Source: Solibacillus sp040273735
GTDB taxonomy: Bacteria; Bacillota; Bacilli; Bacillales_A; Planococcaceae
Assembly: GCF_040273735.1 (NCBI RefSeq)
Contig: NZ_JBELZM010000012.1
Location: forward strand, 1-64,000
DNA length: 64,000 nucleotides
Direction: 5' to 3'
The translations under genes were made by a program, and so were the position numbers. Shown one piece after another: positions 59,216 to 64,000 of the stretch (positions within the stretch are counted from its first letter, which is position 1; each line of letters opens with the position of its first letter). The notes under the pieces are model-generated. The model was given only the letters and a program-made list of their open reading frames with translations, made no database searches and was not told the origin of the DNA.

Positions 59216-60700
59216 TTATTTAATACCGCGCATTGCTTTAGAGATGAGTGGCGAAATTAGGAGGATAATAACACCTAATACAACCGATAGACCACCTAAT
59301 ACACCGAAGTAAGTTGTTTCAGATACGATTCCGTAAACTCGAACTAACTGTGCGTTAATTGCTTGTGCAGCAGCTGATGCTAGGAACCATAACGCCATTG
59401 TTTGTCCTGCGAACGCAGCTGGTGCCAATTTCGTAGTAGCTGATAAACCAACTGGTGAAAGCAATAACTCGCCTAATACTAACAGGAAGATTGAGAATAC
59501 AACCCAAAGTGGGTTTACTAACGTATCTTCCGGAGTTAAAACGATTGCTGCGATCATTACGAAGAATGAAATACCTGCAAAGAATAAAGATAAAGCAAAT
59601 TTCTTCGGAGTTGATGGTCCGCGATCCGCTAATTTCGTCCACATAATCGCAAACATTGGCGCTAGGACGATGATGAATAACGGGTTAAATGACTGGAACC
59701 ATGCAGCCGGAATTTCAAAGCCCCATAAATTTAAGTTTGTACGAGTATCAATGAACGTTGCAATAACTGTTGAAGATTGCTCAGCAATTGCCCAGAACAT
59801 TACCGCACAGATGAATAACGGGATATATGCTAATAGACGAGATTTTTCGTCTGCATTTGTTTTTGGACTACGATACATATAAATAATAAATAATGTAGGA
59901 ATCATTACACCTAAGAAAGTAATTAATAATGAGAAGTTTTCAATGCTTGCATTACCTGTTTGGTAAGCTACAAAACCTAAAATTACAATTATTAAACCAC
60001 CAATTGTGAAGTTACGAGTTGTCGTTTTCTTCTCTTTATCCGAAAGTGGGTTTGGTGCTACAGAACCTGCTAAACCAAGGCTCTTTTGTGACATTAAGTA
60101 AACAACTAAACCGATGAACATACCTACTGCAGCAACACTGAATCCTGCATGGAAGCCCCAGTTTTTTTGGAATAAACCAACTAATAAAGGTGCCAGGAAA
60201 CCACCCATGTTGATACCCATGTAGAAAATAGAGAATCCTGAATCACGACGTGCATCATTTTCTGCGTACAGGTCACCCACTACTGATGAAACGTTTGGCT
60301 TTAATAAACCAGTACCAATGATGATAAAGAACATCGATAAGTATAATGCTGTTACACCAAGCGGCAAGGCCAATAATATATGACCAATCATAATTAATAT
60401 TCCGCCATAGAATATCGCTTTACGCATACCAGTAATACGGTCAGCAATCCACCCGCCGATAATACCTGACATGTAGATTAATGAACCGTAAATCGACATG
60501 ATGATGTTAGCTTGCGTACGATCTAGTCCTAATCCACCATCTTTAACTGCATAGTACATATAGAATAGTAGAATGGCACGCATACCATAATATGAAAAAC
60601 GTTCCCAAAACTCTGTAAAGAATAGTGTAAACAACCCTTTAGGTTGACCGACAAAACCAGTTTGAGGAACGGACTTCACGATTTCTTCTTTTGAATACAT
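59216..60700 (-). CDS. dtpT: Proton-dependent di/tripeptide transporter (POT family)
   Basis: 494 residues with about 14 transmembrane helices. The PTR2 signature FTEFWERFSYYGMRAIL is at about 29-45, followed by GGWIADRITGMRKAI, and the second signature FSIFYMGINMGGFLAPLLVG. It imports di- and tripeptides with protons. ATG follows TCGGGAGG. Codon choice (biased toward T/A-ending major codons) hints at good expression. Confidence 0.94.
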   Translation of the reverse strand: MYSKEEIVKSVPQTGFVGQPKGLFTLFFTEFWERFSYYGMRAILLFYMYYAVKDGGLGLDRTQANIIMSIYGSLIYMSGIIGGWIADRITGMRKAIFYGGILIMIGHILLALPLGVTALYLSMFFIIIGTGLLKPNVSSVVGDLYAENDARRDSGFSIFYMGINMGGFLAPLLVGLFQKNWGFHAGFSVAAVGMFIGLVVYLMSQKSLGLAGSVAPNPLSDKEKKTTTRNFTIGGLIIVILGFVAYQTGNASIENFSLLITFLGVMIPTLFIIYMYRSPKTNADEKSRLLAYIPLFICAVMFWAIAEQSSTVIATFIDTRTNLNLWGFEIPAAWFQSFNPLFIIVLAPMFAIMWTKLADRGPSTPKKFALSLFFAGISFFVMIAAIVLTPEDTLVNPLWVVFSIFLLVLGELLLSPVGLSATTKLAPAAFAGQTMALWFLASAAAQAINAQLVRVYGIVSETTYFGVLGGLSVVLGVIILLISPLISKAMRGIK

Positions 60701-60957
60701 TTGAAATCCTCCCGATTAATTAATATTCTGACAATAAACTCCGAAGTCTGTTGTCTGACATTTGAAATAATATACTTGAACACTTTAGCCTAATAGTTGA
60801 TTAAAATCAACAAATAATCAAAATGTTATAATTTTATGTTTTTTCTCTATTTTCAGACAAATAAAATAAATAAGCACAACAGGATTTTTGTATTATAAAA
60901 CAATTAATTCAGTAAAGAAATTATTTTGACTTTTCATATAGATAAAATTTTAATAAA
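60701..60957. other. AT-rich upstream region of the peptide transporter gene
   Basis: About 257 nt holding the promoter of the transporter gene. I see no consensus -35/-10 pair, operator or small gene that I can defend. Confidence 0.4.
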
Positions 60958-60998
60958 AAATAAAAAAACTAAAGTACAATGAAACTTCGTACTTTAGC
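60958..60998 (-). terminator. Terminator of hflX
   Basis: CTAAAGTAC / GTACTTTAG perfect arms with an 11-nt loop and T7 on the minus strand, 16 nt after the hflX stop. Confidence 0.9.
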
Positions 60999-61013
60999 TT
61001 GTTATGTCCATTA

Positions 61014-62291
61014 TTACTTTACCACATAAATTTCATACTTCTGATAATCCGCCTCTTTAAGTTCAAGCGTTAATAATGTACCCTCTTCTTCATATTCCGT
61101 TGCTATAACGGTTGCCTGCTCATTTAAATAGGAAACAATTCCACCCTGATTATAAGGAATAAGCATTTGACATGTAACATAATTCGCAAAAATTTGTTGT
61201 TTAATTTGCTGAAGTAACTCTTCCAGTCCTACATCTTCTTTCGCAGAAAGCCAAATATTATCCCCGCTAACTAACGGATATTCCACCTCGGCCAAGTCAG
61301 ACTTATTGTATACATATATAGTAGGAATATTTTCAACATCAATCGCTTTTAATGTTTCATTCGTTACTTCCATCATAAAGCGGTATTCCTCATTTGAAAC
61401 ATCGACAACATGCAGCAGCAGGTCGGATTCTCGAGCTTCTTCCAATGTCGATCGGAATGCTTTTACTAAGTGATGCGGCAGTTTACTGACAAAACCGACC
61501 GTATCAGTCAATAAAAAGGATTTATTATCTTCCAGTTCAATATTGCGGACCGAGGTTTCAAGTGTCGCGAACAACATATCCTTTTCAAAAACTTGCTTCG
61601 TATCGTCTTGCCCAGCCTTTGCAAGTAACTGGTTCATAATCGTGGACTTTCCTGCATTTGTATAACCTACAATTGAAACGACAGGTACTGCATTTTTACG
61701 GCGTTGCTTCCGCTGTGTTTCACGCTGTTCTTTAACGGATTCAAGCTCTTTCTTGATTTTTGAAATCTGATCTTCAATTTTACGACGGTCGAGTTCGAGT
61801 TTTGTTTCCCCTGCACCACGGTTTTTAAAGCCGCCGCCTGTTCCTCCCCCTTGACGGGACAGTGAAGCATGGAGCCCAACTAGGCGAGGAAGCATATACT
61901 GTAATTGAGCGAGCTCTACTTGTAATTGCGCTTCACGTGTTTTTGCACGGCGGCTGAAAATATCTAAAATCAGCATTGTACGGTCAATTACTTTACATTG
62001 TAAATCACGTTCTAAATTACGGATTTGTGATGGTGAGAGTTCATCATTAAAAATAACAATGTTGGCATCTGTTTCATCAAAGAACGCCTTAATTTCTTCA
62101 ATCTTTCCTGTACCTACATAATGTGAAGGTGTCACACGTTCCAGATTTTGCGTCACCATACCGACAACTTCTACATCTAAAGCTTGTGCTAAATTTGCCA
62201 ACTCTTCCATTGAGTAATCAAAATGCTCATCCTTTTGTAAATTGACGCCAACTAATACACCGCGTTCAATTAATACTTCAACATCTTTCAA
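61014..62291 (-). CDS. hflX: Ribosome-associated GTPase HflX
   Basis: 425 residues. The N-terminal HflX domain contains VTPSHYVGTGKIEEIKAF and VIFNDELSPSQIRNLE. A coiled-coil linker (GAGETKLELDRRKIEDQISKIKKELESVK) follows, then a GTPase domain with G1 GYTNAGKST, G3 DTVGF and G4 YNKSD. It splits stalled or stress-damaged 70S ribosomes. The start is TTG 62291 after AAGGAGG, 9 nt away. Monocistronic with its own terminator. Confidence 0.95.
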   Translation of the reverse strand: MKDVEVLIERGVLVGVNLQKDEHFDYSMEELANLAQALDVEVVGMVTQNLERVTPSHYVGTGKIEEIKAFFDETDANIVIFNDELSPSQIRNLERDLQCKVIDRTMLILDIFSRRAKTREAQLQVELAQLQYMLPRLVGLHASLSRQGGGTGGGFKNRGAGETKLELDRRKIEDQISKIKKELESVKEQRETQRKQRRKNAVPVVSIVGYTNAGKSTIMNQLLAKAGQDDTKQVFEKDMLFATLETSVRNIELEDNKSFLLTDTVGFVSKLPHHLVKAFRSTLEEARESDLLLHVVDVSNEEYRFMMEVTNETLKAIDVENIPTIYVYNKSDLAEVEYPLVSGDNIWLSAKEDVGLEELLQQIKQQIFANYVTCQMLIPYNQGGIVSYLNEQATVIATEYEEEGTLLTLELKEADYQKYEIYVVK

Positions 62292-62405
62292 ATTTTTGCC
62301 TCCTTACTACCATCTATAGTTTTTCCCCATCGTAACATACAATTCAAAAGCCTGTACAATGACAACATATAAGCGCATTATGATACTATAGGGACACATT
62401 ATTTC

Positions 62406-62450
62406 TCTTCATTCATCACTCACCTTTCATTGGTGAGTGATGAATGAAGA
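62406..62450. repeat. Perfect 19-bp inverted repeat
   Basis: Arms 62406-62424 and 62432-62450, identical after reverse complementing, with a 7-nt loop TTTCATT. There is no T-run on either side, so it does not look like an intrinsic terminator. First of several palindromes before the methyltransferase gene. Confidence 0.9.
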
Positions 62451-62469
62451 AAAGCCCCGGCGGATGTCA

Positions 62470-62538
62470 CAGATTTTTTAAGGGAATTTTTGAGTAGGCT
62501 CAAAAAAATCTGGACGCAATTACGCCGAGGCGTAATTG
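62470..62538. repeat. Nested and adjacent perfect inverted repeats
   Basis: CAGATTTTTT (62470-62479) pairs with AAAAAATCTG (62503-62512). Inside it, TTTTTGAG (62487-62494) pairs with CTCAAAAA (62499-62506), so the two foldings compete. Four bases further, CAATTACGCC (62517-62526) and GGCGTAATTG (62529-62538) form a perfect 10-bp palindrome. They lie in the methyltransferase leader. Confidence 0.88.
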
Positions 62539-62561
62539 ATAAAAAAGAAAAGGCGGTTTTT

Positions 62562-63725
62562 ATGGAATTCGAACAAATGAAAGTGCAGCTTCATGCACTC
62601 ATTTCTAATAAAACACTACTTCAAGCAACAATTAGCCAGCCACGTCAAAAATCCAGCGACTTAAAACGGGTCAAACTCAAGCCCGTAGAAATTCGTGGAG
62701 AATATATGATCCAGCTGGAGTATCAATATGAGCGCATTTTAAAGCATGAAAATATTACAGTTGAAGATTTAGCCGCGAAGCTCGATGCTCTTTTTGAACA
62801 GTTCCGACAAGTACATGCTGAGTTTCAGGAGCAGACAGTACAAGTGCAACTCTCGAAGAAGAATAAAGTGCTTTGGAAATCTGATCAAAATGCGACAACT
62901 AAACAAGTGAACTTATCCCATAACCGAAAAAAACAATATTTATTGGATGATTCCCGTATTCACCCGTTTTTAGTCCGTTTAGGAGTGCAGTCAGAGGATG
63001 GGAAAATAAAGAAACAGAAATACGATAAGTTTAAACAAATCAATCGCTTTGTTGAGTTTATCGATGATTCTTTAGCCCATTTGCCTAAAGACAAAACTAT
63101 TCGCATACTAGATTTCGGTTCAGGTAAATCCTATTTAACATTCGCTTTGTATCATTACTTAAAAATTGAAAAGGGTCTTGATATACATGTCACAGGGCTT
63201 GATCTCAAAAAGGAAGTGATTGAGGAATGTAACCGGATTGCAGCTGATTTACAATATGAAGATTTGCAATTTTTAGTTGGGGATATTAATGACTTTAATG
63301 AAGAAACTGCTGTAGATATGGTTGTAACCCTTCATGCTTGTGATGTTGCGACAGATATGGCATTAGCCCGTGCAGTAAAATGGGGCGCAAAAGTTATTTT
63401 AAGTGTTCCTTGCTGTCAACATGAGCTGAACCGTCAGCTGCAGGCTCCTGCATTATCGATCATGACACAGCATGGTTTAGTGAAGGAGCGCTTTGCCGCA
63501 TTAGCTACGGATTCAATTCGCGCTGAACTATTATCACTTGTCGGCTACGATACTCAATTATTGGAATTTATCGATATGGAAAACACTCCAAAAAATATTT
63601 TAATTCGTGCTTATTATACCGGGAAGAAGCCAACAAGTGAGCAGCGATTAAAATATGATGAATTTGTGCGCTTTTTAAATGCGAAACCATTTCTGGAAAA
63701 CGAGCTGCGAAATTTACTCCCATAG
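62562..63725 (+). CDS. Class I SAM-dependent methyltransferase
   Basis: About 387 residues. The C-terminal half (about 170-330) is a Rossmann methyltransferase with motif I ILDFGSGKSYLTFALYHYL, motif II GLDLKKEVIEECNRIA, and VVTLHACDVATDMALARAVKWGAKVILSVPCCQHELNRQL, the pattern of the Methyltransf_32 group related to RNA/protein methylases. The N-terminal 150 residues are charged and helical. The substrate is unknown. ATG 62562 follows AAAAGGCGG; a TTG reading at 62490 would start inside the palindromes and is less likely. Confidence 0.87.
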   Translation: MEFEQMKVQLHALISNKTLLQATISQPRQKSSDLKRVKLKPVEIRGEYMIQLEYQYERILKHENITVEDLAAKLDALFEQFRQVHAEFQEQTVQVQLSKKNKVLWKSDQNATTKQVNLSHNRKKQYLLDDSRIHPFLVRLGVQSEDGKIKKQKYDKFKQINRFVEFIDDSLAHLPKDKTIRILDFGSGKSYLTFALYHYLKIEKGLDIHVTGLDLKKEVIEECNRIAADLQYEDLQFLVGDINDFNEETAVDMVVTLHACDVATDMALARAVKWGAKVILSVPCCQHELNRQLQAPALSIMTQHGLVKERFAALATDSIRAELLSLVGYDTQLLEFIDMENTPKNILIRAYYTGKKPTSEQRLKYDEFVRFLNAKPFLENELRNLLP

Positions 63726-63762
63726 CAAAACAGTTTTCTCGTTTTGTTATATTTTTTCTATC
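63726..63762 (+). terminator. Terminator of the methyltransferase gene
   Basis: CAAAAC / GTTTTG arms with a 9-nt loop, then TTATATTTTTT, directly after the stop. Confidence 0.75.
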
Positions 63763-63927
63763 TTTCGACTAATTTCAATTACTTATTCACCATTTTCTTT
63801 TGTTACAGAATTGTAAAGATTGATAGGGTTAGAGTAAAATTTGTATAGATTTTTTTAAGTTTTTGTTATGATAATTGAGGTTAATTTTTAAAATTATTTT
63901 AATTATATATATTCAGGAGGCAATTCC

Positions 63928-64000
63928 ATGTTTAGTTCAAAGAAGCAAGATCCGTTTTTCTCAGCCTTATTGAAAATTGCTGAAAATATGCGTGAAGGTA
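63928..64000 (+). CDS. DUF47 (Pit accessory/YkaA-like) protein, 5' end only
   Basis: The window ends 24 codons into this gene. MFSSKKQDPFFSALLKIAENMREG matches the start of DUF47/PhoU-like proteins (B. subtilis YkaA), which usually precede a Pit-type phosphate permease gene. ATG has AGGAGG with ideal spacing. The rest lies outside the window. Confidence 0.75.
   Translation, partial: MFSSKKQDPFFSALLKIAENMREG

Noticed and set aside
62406..62450. Reading the 19-bp inverted repeat as a terminator of hflX or of an upstream plus-strand gene
   Set aside because: No T-run on either strand, and hflX runs away from it; no plus-strand gene lies upstream.
1..64000. CRISPR arrays, prophage genes, rRNA operons, intact transposases, secondary-metabolite or defence clusters
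   Set aside because: I looked for regularly spaced repeats, integrase/terminase/transposase motifs and known defence domains and found none; the region is core-genome-like.

Overview
This is an ordinary chromosomal segment of an AT-rich, low-GC Gram-positive bacterium of the order Bacillales. Genes have strong GGAGG-type ribosome binding sites and many GTG/TTG starts. Compact intrinsic terminators separate most units. On the minus strand from about 18.3 kb down to 0.2 kb the order is ddl, murF, (esterase), cshA, ydbS, ydbT, [rhomboid], acpS, ydcC, alr, ndoAI, ndoA(mazF), rsbT, rsbU, rsbV, rsbW, sigB, tex, sprT-like, tRNA-Asn. This matches the well-known Bacillus subtilis ddl-to-sigB neighbourhood. 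I infer a Planococcaceae member (Solibacillus/Lysinibacillus group), but no 16S gene or other decisive marker is present.

Region by region. 0-6.4 kb: tRNA-Asn, a SprT-like zinc protein, Tex, and a reduced sigma-B operon (rsbT-U-V-W-sigB) with a near-consensus sigma-B promoter inside it and no rsbR, rsbS or rsbX. 6.4-18.3 kb: the MazEF-type toxin-antitoxin, alr, a LolA-like lipoprotein, acpS, a rhomboid protease, two PH-domain membrane proteins, the DEAD-box helicase CshA and the wall enzymes MurF and Ddl. A probable decayed IS200/IS605 (TnpB-type) end lies between alr and the lipoprotein gene. 18.3-25 kb: RodA/FtsW, a YwqG-like protein, cardiolipin synthase and a VanY-type carboxypeptidase. 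25-33.4 kb: AraC and LytTR regulators next to an acetate CoA-transferase/acetyl-CoA hydrolase, a YtxH-like gene with its own sigma-B promoter, CvfB, MntR and a lone ComFB-like protein. 33.4-42.5 kb: a CadC/CadA heavy-metal module, a penicillin-acylase family enzyme, ExoA, MurB, and a YodB-like redox regulator beside an azoreductase. 42.5-52.6 kb: a Rieske/FAD oxidoreductase, PpaC, an RpiR regulator, a NiaP-like transporter, thrC-thrB, ZupT, a PAP2 phosphatase and an IsdG/HmoA-like monooxygenase. 52.6-64 kb: a YclNOPQ-type iron-siderophore ABC importer with two Fur-box-like sites, an N-succinylamino-acid racemase plus GNAT pair (D-amino-acid conversion), a POT peptide transporter, HflX, a methyltransferase preceded by a striking cluster of perfect inverted repeats, and the start of a DUF47 (Pit accessory) gene.

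Functional themes are cell-wall synthesis (alr, ddl, murF, murB, rodA, vanY-like), general stress (sigma-B and at least one likely target in the window), metal homeostasis (mntR, cadCA, zupT, siderophore import and a possible haem-handling enzyme) and redox/quinone stress (YodB-like/azoR, Rieske-FAD, FrnE-like). I found no CRISPR array, prophage, intact insertion sequence, rRNA or secondary-metabolite cluster. The least explained parts are two small proteins (45 and 34 codons), the palindrome cluster at 62.4 kb, the TnpB-like remnant at 8.5 kb, and a 249-residue orphan at 18.4 kb.
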